In this document: piece by piece, positions 1 through 12,352 of the stretch
How positions within the stretch are numbered: the first letter of the stretch is position 1
Layout of the letters: each line of letters begins with the position of its first letter
DNA from: Hirudo medicinalis
Taxonomy: Eukaryota; Annelida; Clitellata; Hirudinida; Hirudinidae
Direction: 5' to 3'
NCBI GenBank assembly: GCA_011800805.1
Contig: MPNW01000012.1
Location: forward strand, 143,694 to 207,693
DNA length: 64,000 nt
Program-made: the position numbers and the translations under genes
Notes under the pieces: model-generated
What the model saw: only the letters and a program-made list of their open reading frames with translations
The model's database searches: none
Told to the model about the DNA's origin: nothing

Positions 1-129
1 AAGAGAGAATGTAAGTTAAAATTATTTACAACCACTGTATAAGGCAAACCCAGCTTTTAAACCCAAATTTTTTTCCAGAATAAGTGCTTCTTAAACATGG
101 AGAAATACGCTATATAAGATAAGCTGACA

Positions 130-190
130 GCTATAAATATTATTATTATTATTGTTATTATTACTATTATTATTATGTTTGTTGTTAGTA
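130..190. repeat. ATT/GTT microsatellite
   Basis: Imperfect ATT repeats interrupted by GTT and ACT, downstream of the last metalloprotease exon seen. Confidence 0.9.
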
Positions 191-258
191 ATGTTAGTAA
201 TTTAAACATTAGTAATTTTAATGTCAATGAACTAATATTTCTCACACCAATACCATAC

Positions 259-3200
259 CTCCATTCTTGGTCCGGTTGCCTTCGCATGATGCACAGCAGA
301 TATTTTTGACATCTTTGTCATTGCACATATTTGGGTTCTGATTGATGAAATCATTACACATAATGTCTTCAGAGTTATGGACGAATGGAAGTTTAGAGTC
401 GCCGCTGGCACACCTTTCTAAAACGGTCGAATCAGAGTTAAGACTATGTTGACAATCAAAATTACAGTAATTCCTACCACAAAAATGAATGATTGGTTAA
501 TCTAGGCAACTATTTAAGTTCGTAATATTATTAGAAACAGACCGATGACAAACGCTTCTCCAATTGAGTTAAATCCTTTCATTTACCTGGAGCTTTTGGG
601 GCCCTTCTATCGGATGTACATTTTCCCCTGCGACACCAAGATCCCTTCGAGCAGGTAGTTCCATCCATTGCGTTGAGAAGAGTATTGCCTATGCAGCTAT
701 TATCTCGGTGGCATCTTATGACCTCACACATTACCTGATCGTTTTCTGCGCCCTTAATTTAAAATAATATCTCGTTGATAATGCTTGCTTGACATGCATA
801 ACTAGACATAAATTGGGGGGCTACTATTGACAAGAATCAAAACCTCATTTCATCGAGTTGTGAGAGGATTTGCCCCTCTAGAAAATGCTGAAATGATGTC
901 TCTGCATGCATATGCAAATTAATCGGAGTAAAATATTTGGGGATTCAGTTAAATTAGCTAAATAGTTACTGCAAAGTATGATAATAAGATAGTTAAGATG
1001 ATTTGGGTGTTAGCCCTTGTGAAGGTTACTGTCTACCAATAAATCTAGTTGTAAATGTGCTTAGTATTTATCTCTGCAGTTTAGGACACATATAATATTA
1101 TTTAATTAAAGCATTTTTATTCTTACGCCGCAGTAGAAAGATTTTGGCCCAAAAGCTAGCTTGCACTGCTCATCCAAGTCATATATTTGTCCTGGGTACA
1201 AATGTAAAAAGATGTCCCTCTCTCTATCGTTTTTCATAGTCTCTCCTCCGTCCGCCAAACAGTTCATCCCCGATCTACAATTGTGACAACCGAATAGATG
1301 AATAGGTTTAGTCAATTACGCGCTTGAGATGGAATTCATTACAGTTGTTTACAACGATCAAAATTGTTCATTATGTTTGTCTAGTATCTGTACAATAATT
1401 AAATTATATATAATAATTAATATCAATACCACTATTGCATTTTCTGGAAGTTCTATGGCCAAACGGACAATTCAAAGACTAAAATTGATGATTTGAACTT
1501 TAAACCGTGATTTCTTTACTTACGTATCTAGCTCTTCAAGTTTTTCTTCAAAGAATATAGCTGAACAGACAGAGAAGCTGAAGGCGTTGTGAATATTTTC
1601 CTTTGAATAATCTACGAAGCCTGGTTCCATAATATAGTTAAAGCCGCAATCATTTCCTATGAATTCATCATGTGGTACGCTAAAACTTTCAGAAATGAAA
1701 AAGAAGAGTTATTATCAATAGCAATACAGTACAAAAGTACTAGAACATTAATTCCATTTATTCATAATAATTTCTAAAGACATACTTACGAATGTCCAAG
1801 TTCATGAGATGTCGTGCTTATAGTGTACAGAAGATGAGCATAATCAATTATGCCAGAGCTTGAAGGGGTGCATATATCTCCAAATTCGTGTGCTAGGCCA
1901 GCGACGGTTTCCCCATCGTCGTCTACGATTTTGTGGCTGACAAAGTTTGTTAAATTGAATTAAACTTAAAGTGGGCATAAACTCCATCAAATAAAAGAAA
2001 TATAATAATTCAGATATCCAAGGGATCATCAGAAAGAATACATTTTGCCAATTGATAACCAACGATAAAAATAGGTCAAATGCAAAAATTACACCGAATT
2101 AACTTATTTTAACATAGATCCCATGGGTATCAACAGAATCCAGAACCGAGTAAAGAATGTAATCTTTCAGATTATGTTTGAATGATGGTAATGGCTTATT
2201 TCACAACTATTTTGGCGTTGAGGCCCAGTTCAGTTTATAAAAATAAGATTGGTATGTTAAGAGATGAAATTTATAGAGTAGCATTACTGCATTGCTTGGG
2301 TGCCCATGAGGGTGTATCGCATCAACTCATTGCAAAGGTTTGCACTTAATAAACACAAATATCAATTATCATTTCAACCTTGTAAATATGGCGGTGTAAT
2401 CATAACTGGGCAATTTAGATTCATTTCCCTTTGCCTTTTCGTTTCTCCCCCATTCGGCCATCTTTTCCAAAACCACGCTTGAATTAATAGAACGTGAATC
2501 AATCTTAGACGCCTCATTTTCAATAAATGGTACATCACTGGGACTCTGAAAAGAAAACGAAAAATTGATTGTTGATGCATTGAATCACTAAATAATAGGG
2601 CTGCAGATTTATGTGCGTTAACGGGAGATTAATGCGTTTAAAAAAATTGCAATTAAAATAATTAACGCGACGTTTAACGCGTTAAATTTTTTTAATTTCA
2701 TAAAATTATTTTATAAATTTTTAATTTCAAATTCCATAAATATTTTCATCGAAAATTTGTCAACTCTTTGTCTGTTTTGTGTCCTTCCGACTTTCTTTTT
2801 GTTTACGAAGACTTGCCGTTTTGTGCTTAAAAAAGATGGCCACAAGCAATATGTGGTGGTTTTGGGAGGCAAATTTATTTTCAAATCAAACTCTGTTGTA
2901 GTTTGCAACGTGTAGTTTGCAAATGCGAGTTAAAATATCATCGCAGTACGTCTTTTACATATCATTTGCATAGCAAACACATTTAATGCTGGGGATCATT
3001 TGATGACATCTGCCAATTGCAAGCCTTCTCAACATCAACCGACACTAATGGAGTTGAAAGAAAAGGCAAAACCAATGGAGTAGTCCAAATTTGATGCTAT
3101 CACTAAAGCCATAGCTAAATGGATTGCCATGAATGGTAGGCCGACGAATTTAGTGACAGACGAAGGACTGCAAGATGTCGTACGCATCGCTACAAATAAC

Positions 3201-6018
3201 AAGTCTTATGTACTTCTATGAATCTGGTGTTGAAGCTGTTCTGTCAAAAGCACGCAAAATTGTTGGCCATTTCAGGCATAGCCTGAAAATGATGAGGAGC
3301 TTCAAACTGAACAAAGCAAACTAAACCAGAAATCTGAGTCTTTGATGCAAGATGTCTCCACTCATTGGAATTCCACTCTGCAAATGATCCAGCGACTTAT
3401 AAGAAATAAAGCAGCAGTTTTTGATAATCCCCACCATAAACATAATCTCCTAAATGAATCAGAATGGGAAAACTTAGAATAATGGAAACTGTTTTGGAGC
3501 CTTCACGTTATGCAACAGAACTCTTGGGTGGAGAAAGGTACATTTCTTGTACAGTTGTGCTACCAACGATGTGTCATTTATTTCGTGCCATGACTGTCTG
3601 GTGATGATCCTGCTTATGTGGTTCGGTTCAAGAAAGCTTTTACTGAGGATCTTCCACAACATCAGAAAAATGGTAATTTATCATGGTTAAGTATTGCCGC
3701 AGCACTGGATTCAACATTTAATTGTGCTGGATAACAAATTTTGTTTCATTTGTCAGATATTGTTACTGAACTGCAACTGGCTGAATATGGACTAAGTGTC
3801 ACAAAAGACTTTACACTTGAATGAATAAAACTGATTTTGGTGTAAAAATGGCATATATTGGGAAATTGATGTTGCGTTAAATATGCGCTAACTACGATTA
3901 AAAACATTAATCGATCTGCAGCCCTACTAAATAAGTCAAAAGATGGCAGAATGAAACATTTGGATTTAGCAAAATGTTCTAATAAGATTTTATTACCATC
4001 AAATAATGACAAACATACTTACTTCGGCAATCAGCGCTCCTACCCACTTGACAGTGATCTTCGAATCGAGTAAGAAAATTCCCTCGAAATCCATTTTCAC
4101 CTTAAATATACTAAATAATTTATTTCTTTACCTTCTTAGTGATGTAATTAATCATGTCAGCTAAGCCATCGATTTGTTTTTTGTTTTTGTTTTTTTAGTT
4201 TTAAATGATTTATTACATGTACAATTTTAAATGATTTTCAACCATGGTGCAGATTGTAAGGCACTTCAATCACTAACTGCTTCCATGATGTGAGTGAAGA
4301 AATATCTGATTGTCTTCCTCGCATCTTCTTTCTTTTCATTTACTGATGCGGCTTTACTTTCTGTGAAATATCTTAAAAACGCAAGAGATTTGTGGTCGCA
4401 TTCGTGCCAAATATTAACTCCGATTAAATAAAAATCATCTCAATTGTTAAAGATTGTGTAATCTATGACTGTGAACATTTCGACAGTCAATAGTCTTTTA
4501 TTAAATATCGGTATTATAGCAGATCTTTTCCTCATTCTCGTTTCCTTCATCAAGCCTCTTAATTGATCTGAAAAATCATTATGAAACTGTGCAATAATTA
4601 ACTATTGGTCAAACAGTATTAATTACATCAAATTAATAAATAATAACTTGAATTTGGGTTTCTAAATCGTGATAATGTCTTTCTTATGAAAAATTGATTC
4701 AATAAAATTTCATTAAAGCATAAATTGATACAATTAATTATCATTATAATCTCATCATTACGATATGTTTGCAATTATTTTTTTTATATATTTTTATGCA
4801 ATGACATCTTTGAAATCCACCTTTATCCAAGTGTACATCCTGCCACAAATTTCTATTCGGAATTCCAAGGAGTGAATGAAGTTTGCCATCAATAATCAGA
4901 AGTCTGCTCTTGTTGTTTCTATAGTTGTCCCTTTCAACTGTTTCTTCCTCCACCTTCTCAAAAGATGGTTTGTCTGAGAAATTAACGCCTGGTTCCAAGG
5001 AATAGGACTTGTTGGCGTATGAGAAAGAGATCGTCTGATGTGATTAGAACAATTACGTTCATGAGAATGTACATACTCATATTATGATTATTGTATTTAT
5101 TAAGTAATATAATTTATAACAATTTGTCGAGAATGTGAAATGTTAAATAATATTTTGGGTCATATTTAGGTAACCTGTTATCAAAATATAATCAAAAAAT
5201 TGTTGTGTCTGTTGTCTCACGTAAAGAATTTCTTCGATTCCCGCGACATTTTTTATGGCGACAGTAGCAGAAGCATCGATAGAGGGGTCCTTGTAGGTAC
5301 CCAAGAGCTTGTAAAAATACAATTTAAAATAATTTATTTGAAGTAATAAATTTTCAATTCAATAGTTCAAAAAAAGGTAGTGACAAATATTGTTCAGTGA
5401 AGGTTTAGATGCCAATTCTTTTAATAATCATATTTTGAATCAATTATAAAATTCGAATTACATTTCAAATTCCGTAATGCGATTAAGTAATTCAATCTTT
5501 TTATTTAAAATGCTCACTTCGTCGTCAGAGGATTTCCAAACCGACCGCCGACCTTCAAACTAAGTCATTATCAGAGTTGATTTCACTGAGGATTTGATTA
5601 GATTCATAGTTAGTTTGCCATCTTCAAGTTCAAGGTCGATTTGAATGTAGTCCGGCAATGACTTGGCATTTTTGCCCTTGTCGTCCTTGTAAGTCCATCG
5701 TGTGTTCACTGTAATATTTTCGACTAATTTTCAATTACGCGTAAATAATCAAAAATAAATATAGCATTGTAATACTGGTAAATAATTGAAAGTTTACACT
5801 AATAATTTCAAAAATCAAGTTATACCTTGCTCTACTTTGGTTGGAATTGATTGCCGAAAACAAGCAACAAGAAGAATTACTTGCACTAAGAGAATCTAAA
5901 AATTATTATGTTAATATTAAATTTCATTGATAACATGTAACATACATTTAATTCTCAATAAATTGAAAAAGCGCGGAAAATCCTTAATATTGCTAGCCAC
6001 AAATTCGTATCTTACCAT
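259..6018 (-). pseudogene. Secreted reprolysin-type (M12B) zinc metalloprotease, two apparent lesions, 3' end not certain
   Basis: Zinc endopeptidase of the tick/spider reprolysin type. Exons in coding order: 6018-6016 (ATG only), 5895-5826, 5708-5518, 5307-5221, 5034-4806, 4567-4444, 4371-4274, 4160-4132, 4082-4023 (or from 4100), 2545-2379, 1936-1790, 1685-1524, 1274-1127, 752-587, 417-259. It begins with a hydrophobic signal peptide (MILLVQVILLVACF), then a propeptide ending in a furin-like RMRKR (exon 4567-4444). The catalytic exons read GLAHEFGDICTPSS, then HELGHSFSVPHDE spliced across 1790/1685, then the Met-turn YIMEPG. HELGHSFSVPHD fits HExxHxxGxxHD except that Ser replaces the usual Gly. 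Cys-rich exons follow (LADGGET, PGQIYDLDEQC). Lesions: an in-frame TAG at 5562-5560 in the propeptide, and a donor reading TT instead of GT at 4443-4442 on an otherwise ordinary 72-bp intron. Phases match across all listed exons, so decay is recent, or these are allelic or assembly errors. A last exon at about 97-32 is possible but weak. The family call is confident; functionality is not. Confidence 0.82.
2596..3926. mobile_element. hAT-superfamily DNA transposon, decayed, with intact ends and 8-bp target duplication
   Basis: A 1331-bp element inside an intron of the metalloprotease. Both ends carry the terminal inverted repeat TAGGGCTGCAGAT. They are flanked by a perfect 8-bp direct duplication CTAAATAA at 2588-2595 and 3927-3934, the hallmark of hAT insertion. 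The interior (about 3000-3820, + strand) retains hAT transposase-like pieces in broken frames, for example LMELKEKAKPME, DVSTHWNSTLQMIQRL and HLSDIVTELQLAEYG, with stops between them. It cannot make a transposase. Confidence 0.9.
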
Positions 6019-6439
6019 TTCCTCTAGAAAGATTTCGAAAGAGATCTAGAAAGAGAAAGATTTCTAGAAAGAGCTCAAGCAATATGTTTGGACGCAGGGC
6101 TTATTTATAAAAAAAGTTTTTAAATCTTATTATTCTAACCTAACAAAGATAACAATGAAATCACGCTTAGACCATGCAAACTCAAATCTGTTCCCAACCG
6201 GATTCAATCGGTCCATTTAAATTGTTCCACAGCAACAAGACTATTCGCTATTGTTACAACAATAATGAAATGTAATTCAACAATAACTTTGCAGCAACAA
6301 TAGTAGCATTAAAATCAGTTTCATTTGTTTTTATAAATTTGACAAAAATTCTTCAATCTCAACCTTTAGCATTTACATTTCCAAACAAGTATCGAAGAAA
6401 CTGAGAACATCTTGGTGTCCCCATTTATTATAACATAAC

Positions 6440-7260
6440 AACATCGACAAACCACATCGACAATATTACATGTGAGGCTGCAGTTCGATAGCGACTCATT
6501 CTCAAACCTGCCGCTTTTAAAGACGAAATCTTTCTTACCAAGACATTCTATGGTCTACGCAAGACCACTGCTCGAATAATGCTCCGCTCAATTGAGCATC
6601 GTTCGCATACCTGCAACTGATCCGTTTCAGGTGTCTAACATGTAAATCATTACGTAATGTTTCGTTGGACCAACACAATTTTTTCTGATGAAAAAAAATT
6701 CAATCTAGATGAACCAGGTGGTTATCAGTTTTATTGGCATGACCTCAATTAGAGAAGGAGACATTTTATAGCAGAAATCATAGAGTTGGAACAGTCATGA
6801 GTTGGGCAGGAATTTCACATGATGGACTCACTAGCTTTTCTACAAGGAAAGCAAAAATCAGCAGAATATTTCCAAGTATCGGAAAATAATCTCCTGCCTT
6901 TTGCTGAGAGGATGTATGGTGCTAATTATGTATTGCAGCAGGATAACGATCCAATCCATACTTCAAAACTGACAAGGACTTCTTCCAAGAGAGAAACATA
7001 AACGTTTTGAGTTGGCCAGATATTTCTCCTGATCTCAATTCAATTAAAAATATTTGGGATAAGTTGTCAAGACTGGTCTACAAAGATGGAAAACAATTTA
7101 ATTCTAAATCGGAGTGGAAAGATGCCATTAGGATCCCCTGGAATAATACGGAACCAGACTTTATACAAAATTAATTTTGTCGATGGAGAAAAGATGTTTT
7201 GAAATAATAGAGAAAAATGGTAATATAATTTCATATTAAATAACCTTTTGACAAAATTTT
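6440..7260 (+). mobile_element. Tc1/mariner (Tc3-like) transposase relic
   Basis: Broken transposase. Pieces in different frames include IFSDEKKFNLDEPGGYQ (about 6680), LAFLQGKQKSAEYF, LLPFAERMYGANYVLQQDN and DPIHTSKLT (6819-7001), then a DISPDLNSIKNIWDKLSRL-like stretch (about 7018-7075). These match the DEKxF, QQDNxPxH and SPDLNPIEN blocks of Tc3-type transposases. At least two stops and a frameshift interrupt them. The element ends are not clear. Confidence 0.75.
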
Positions 7261-7759
7261 AAATTTTTGTTATTATTATTGACTTTTCACGTTTCCTTCC
7301 TATCTTTTTTGGACGCCGAAAAAACACATTTTTGGGATTTTTTAATAAGTTTGAAAATAATATTTCACCAAATTCAATGTAAAACTTTCGAAGCACAATA
7401 TACACAACATAATAAAATTTGAGTAATTTTCGTAACATATTGGTTGAGTTATCGTCAAAAAATGGGTACTCCCTATCTTTTTTGGAATGGATGTATCTTC
7501 ATTTGTTATATTTATCTTAATTAATGGACTGGTGTTACGAAGTGGTGCATTTGCCACAAGTTGCCCAAGATCTTTTATCACGCAAATGGTCCTTAGACCA
7601 TGCATTTCGCCGTATACATTCCTTAGGGCTTGTCTAAAATAGTAAACTTTCTCAATATTTTTACATATAAACATGATTTAATCGCTAAAATAATTTGTTA
7701 AGTGAAGGTACCAAGGTCAAACTTGTCACAGATAAACTAGTCTTCCGAAGCTCTGATGA

Positions 7760-8345
7760 TGAAGTACACCGACCCCATGATTGATCAAATACTGGATACA
7801 TTCTTGAATAAGAAAATAACTGGCAACCAATCGAAAGTTGTAGGAGAGAGTTTTGAGAGTGCATTATTTACTACTCTACCCAGTATAAACTTGACGAGAA
7901 GATACTACGTGACATTGTTAAGGAAAATGTGAAAGTTTCGGATATCTCAAAATACAAAATAAACTTTAATATCTACTACAATAATTAGAAATCCCATGAC
8001 ATGATCATGCGTAATAAATATAGAAATCCTGGTTTTCTGCAACTACAATGTGTTTATGAATTCACTTGCCCTTATCCACACCAAAACCCACAAACCTACA
8101 TTGGACATACACGCACTACTCTCGCAAGATGCCTTACCATGCATGCCCACGGTGGAAGCATTTCTTAACACACCTCCAGATGTAACACAGCATGATGCTC
8201 ACAAGGAAGATATTGAATGTTAATACTATAGACTTAATAGTATTAAGTTAATACGATTATTAAGTAGAGACACAGACCCACATCGTCTCAGAATTAGAGA
8301 GACCATACACATTATTCAGAGTAGGCCTAAAATCAATGTGCAAGA
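7760..8345 (+). mobile_element. Penelope-like retroelement relic (GIY-YIG endonuclease end)
   Basis: The frame near 8027-8165 reads NPGFLQLQCVYEFTCPYPH, then TYIGHTRTTLARCLTMHAH. This is the C-terminal Cys-containing linker and GIY-YIG-type endonuclease seen in Penelope-like elements. Downstream fragments up to the region reading INVQEDHFGRI (about 8345) fit the end of that ORF. Several stops are present. The reverse transcriptase part is missing or too decayed to see. Confidence 0.6.
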
Positions 8346-8434
8346 GGACCATTTCGGACGTATTCTTCACGTTTTTGGTAGTAGGCACCGTTGTGAGGCA
8401 CCAGGTAGAAATCGGTCAACAATTGGTTACGGAG

Positions 8435-8850
8435 ATGGCATCGCGTCGGAGGTTTCTCTTTTGCAAAAAAAGTTTTCTCTGCGCTAAGAGTTCGAAGTCA
8501 GAAAATGCCGATGAGCCTAACCGACATCCGACGTTTGGACCTGATAAAGTCGTGCATGAAGGATCAACCTCAGCCAGCCTGATTCTGGAGAGATGACAAT
8601 TTCCCCCAAAGAGGTTACGACACGGCAGACAGGTCCAATCCCCCGATTTAAGACATCTGATCGGAATCAGATAGAACATAACTGAGGAGTTTGTGTTGCG
8701 CCAAATGTTGCGCCGGAGGTTTCTCTTAAAAAAAAAAAAGATTTGATCTCTTTGATAAAAGTTCGAACTCAAGAATTCCCGATGTGGTCTGAACCTGATC
8801 ATGTGATGTATGAATAGATTGTGGTTTCCCCCAAAGTTTGTAAATCCAAC
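8435..8850. repeat. Two diverged direct copies of a ~160-bp unit after the Penelope relic
   Basis: 8440-8610 and 8700-8840 share the order CGGAGGTTTCTCTT, an A-run, an AGTTCGAA-type stretch, a CCGATG-type stretch, CCTGAT, and a final TTTCCCCCAAAG. This is probably an internal or terminal repeat of the adjacent Penelope-like element. ORFs crossing it on both strands look accidental. Confidence 0.55.
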
Positions 8851-9242
8851 TGTGATGAGAGGACATTTGATCACCTGTTAGATAGTGACAACATTAGTGT
8901 TCGTCGATGTGCTCGTCCCGTGTGGTGGAGGGTGCCAATTTAGTTTTATATTTTATTGTATTTCATGTATATTAATTTTGTATTTATCGAATGATTATCT
9001 CACGGACACAATTTCTGCATGCGACTTATTGTCTTGAATAAGTTACATCTGTCACCAAGTGCCGTAAATGTTGATGAAAATTTTGGTACTGATAGATTTT
9101 ATTATATCCTAGTAATACCAGTTAGTAAATTAATAATTTTTATTAAAATTTTAATTAATTTAAATTAATTTAGTAAAAAAAATTTTATTCACATTTCGTC
9201 CTTGCTTTTACAGTTTAAACACATTTACATGACGTTATTAAT

Positions 9243-9420
9243 GCAGGGGTAATGGCGGAAGCCGAAACTGCCAGTGCCGATAAATAAAGTGTTGTTTCAA
9301 CGTTTTTGTGGTTTGGTAAGCGATTTTACTTCAAAATGGCGAAAAGTAGAGAAACTTATTGAGAAATGTTGTAATAGAAAGTAGGCCGTAGTGTTTAATA
9401 GAGCTTGCTTAAAGGAAAAT
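9243..9420 (+). repeat. Dispersed repeat, copy 1 (inverted relative to 48041-48200)
   Basis: Contains GGCGGAAGCCGAAACTG, then GGTTTGGTAAGCGA, TTGAGAAATG, TAATAGAAAGT and TTTAATAGAGCTTG in the same order as the reverse complement of 48041-48200. A shorter, weaker match to its last third lies at 45535-45612. It is probably a fragment of the hAT/ZMYM-type transposon also present near 48 kb. Confidence 0.7.
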
Positions 9421-9630
9421 TTATTGCCAAATTGCATAAAAATATGTAAATATATATGTGACACATATAATCAAACTCTGATTCATTATCATTATTATCA
9501 TTAATTATACTCAGTTTATACTCTTGATAACTCAAGCACGTATGTTATTGTTGGATAATGCAGTGGTTATTACCCATATGTCGGTCTTCGTAACCACTAT
9601 AAATAATTGTTATGTTATGTTATAAATAAT

Positions 9631-9770
9631 TGTTATGATATCAGCGATTCTTACATTTTTGTTTATGTATATTATATATATATGTTTTGTTTAGTTGTTA
9701 GTTGGACCTTAGCGTTCTTGTTGACTCTTCCTGTCGTGTCGCGTGTGGTAGCGTGTAAAAATAATCTAAT
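9631..9770 (+). repeat. 5' LTR of the Copia element
   Basis: About 140 bp, directly repeated at 12221-12352 with moderate divergence. It ends just before the half-tRNA primer-binding site. Exact end bases are uncertain by 1-3 bp, and I could not find a clean target duplication. Confidence 0.75.
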
Positions 9771-12220
9771 CGGTTATGGGCCCAGTAGACTCGTAATTTC
9801 GTTAAAGACATTTGCCAGTTAAACTTTTTAGTTGTTTTATCGGCATTTTTGTCTCATTTCTCATCCGGAATTTTGATTTTTGAGCATAGTAAACTAAAAT
9901 TTAAAAATGGCCGACAATTCAGTTGCGAAAATCTCAAAATTGATTAATCATAACTACCAGACGTGGAATTTAAAGTTGAACTTTTGCAGATTAAAGATCT
10001 GTGGGAAACAATCAGTGAAGAGTAACCAAATCCGGCTACAATCGCATGCCAGTTGAAAGATCTTAAAGCCAGAGCCTACTCTTAGAAGACAACCAGTTAA
10101 ATCTTATCCGCAAATTGACAACAGCTAAAGAAACGTGGGTAGGTTTGCGAAAATATCACGAGAAGTCAACGTCGTCAAATAAGGTTAATTTGTTAAAGTT
10201 AAAAGATGGTGGCAGATTAACAGATGGATGATTTGATTGGCCAGTTGTTGTCGCTCGGTGAAACATTTGACTGTTGTACCATTTCTTGGTTGTTACCTGA
10301 CAGTTGATTACTGCTCCTGAAACCAGACCTGAAAAAGACCCAAGAGTTAGTGAAAAATAAACTCGTTGAAGAATACAAGAGACGAACAGAAATGTATACC
10401 TTCACAACATTCAGAATCTCAGGAGCAACAGGCAATGAAGGCAACAGTTACTCGTGACAAACGACAAACCACATCTGGAAGCACATTCAAAACATGTTAT
10501 TTTTGCAAAAAGCCCAATCGCATTAAGAAAGATTGCAGAAAGTACATCGAGTGGAAAAAAATCATCCAGAACATAAAGTAAAAAAGGTTATTCGTTTTCC
10601 TTTAGCCATTAATAGTGAAGTAGTTCCAAATCAAAGTTAAATGTTTGAAAACATATGCAGTTGATATAAAGCATTCATGGAGTATTGATGCAGGTGCATC
10701 ATCGCACATGTGTAGTGGCCGTGATTTCTTTGTCAATTTGGATGAACATCGAAAGGGACAAGTTGTTTTGGCTGATGGACGGAGAGTGTTGTCAGTTGTC
10801 ATTAGCTATGGATATTTTTAATGACTGGAAACAATTCGAAAATCAAACTTCAGAATGTGCTTTTTATGCTACAATTAAAGGGTGATTTAATCTCAAAAAA
10901 GAAACTGACAAGCAAAAGATTTGAACTACATTTAAAGAAAAGTTCATGTCAGGCGATGGAAGATGGAAAAATTGTGACGCATGCAACTTCAGAAAATGAA
11001 CTGTTTGATTGATGTTCAAAGGACGTTCAAAGTTAACCAGTTCTAAATCTAACGAATGCATTCATTTGAGACATACTAACTAGGTTGGGGCACAGAGAAT
11101 CTAATGCCATCAGAACTGTAGAAAAGCATGTTGAAGCAGAGAATTTGATTGTGAAACCTTGTGATGTGTTAACAATTTGTGAAAGTTGCATTAAAGCTAA
11201 AATGAGCAGAAAAACAATCCCAAAGAAGTCTGAATCTGGAACTACAGCTTTATTTGATTTAATGATGTTTGTGGACCAATGCCAACATCAACCAAGTGGG
11301 AACAGATTTTGTGACTGATCGATGACCAGAGTAGAATAGTTGTTAAAATACAAGTCTGAAGCATCACAAAAAAAATCCAGGAGTATGTTCAAAGTTTCGA
11401 GTCATACCTAAGATAATCAGATCAGACAGAAGAAGATACACAGGAGAAAAACTGAAAGCTTTTTTAAGAAATGAGGGCAAACAGATGCAACTTCCAAATC
11501 CTAGCACACCCTAACAGAATGGCTATGATGAAAGAAAGAATCGACATTTAGTTGATATGGTTGGAGGTATGCTTGCTGATTCGGGGTTACCCAATAAATA
11601 TTGGTAAAGCAAACAACATTCAGAACCGAATGCCAGTGACTGGACGTGGTGAATCATGGACATGAAACAAACAGAAATCAAATTTGAATTATATCAGGAG
11701 ATTTGGTTGTAAGGCATATGTTTCAATTTCTACAGAAAGAAGACAGATACTTGATGACAAAGACAAGGAGTTGATTTTTTTTGGTTATGAAGAAGGAACA
11801 AGTTTGTTTGCTAGATACTGCTACATATAGAATCACCATAGTAGTGTAATCTTCATTGAAGGAGATCCCCATTCAAACCAGTCAACAGTTGCACAGACTT
11901 TCAGATTCTGCAGAAGATAACTCAATAAAATTATCACTAGAAAATTTTATCTGTTCAGTGAATGGGACAAATGAAATGAATGAAGAAGATGAGTCTCAGT
12001 TTCCAGTGCAGCCACAAGTACAACTGAGAAGATCACAACGTCACAATAAAGGCAAACCACCAGAAAGACTTATTGAAAATGTTAATTAAGTAATGGTTGG
12101 ACCAATTGAACCTAAAAGCTATGAAGAAGCTTTATTCTTTCTTAAGCTGAACATTGGAATGATCTAACCATCTAACCAAGGATCTCAAGAGTTGAACTTG
12201 ACCGATTAAACAGTTGGGGG

Positions 12221-12352
12221 TGTTGGATGGCAACGATTCTTATATATACATACGTATATTTGTTTTGTTTTTTGGTTGTCAGTTGGACCTTAGCGTTCTT
12301 GTTGTCTCTTCCTGTAGTGTCGCTTGTGGTAACGTTTATAAATAATCTAACA
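12221..12352 (+). repeat. 3' LTR of the Copia element
   Basis: Starts TGTTGGATGG after a polypurine-like run and ends near AATAATCTAACA. It aligns along its length to 9631-9770. Confidence 0.75.

Larger units (their letters stand above)
9631..12352 (+). mobile_element. Ty1/Copia LTR retrotransposon, internally deleted and decayed
   Basis: LTRs are at about 9631-9770 and 12221-12352. They share TTGGACCTTAGCGTTCTTG, a CTTCCTGT-type stretch and AATAATCTAA. The 3' LTR starts with TG after a purine run at 12212-12220. Directly after the 5' LTR, 9772-9786 (GGTTATGGGCCCAGT) matches the anticodon-arm complement of initiator tRNA-Met, the half-tRNA primer site known from Copia. Gag begins at 9907 (MADNSVAKISKLINHNYQTW). 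A zinc knuckle lies near 10494 (CYFCKKPNRIKKDC, His replaced). The protease motif DAGASSHM lies near 10690 and a pre-integrase-like segment at 11085-11230. The inside is only about 2.4 kb. No reverse transcriptase or RNase H is visible, so it is a non-autonomous relic with stops and frameshifts. Confidence 0.85.

Noticed and set aside
7342..7674. 110-aa minus-strand ORF
   Set aside because: No recognisable family; lies between transposon relics and no phased partner exon was found.
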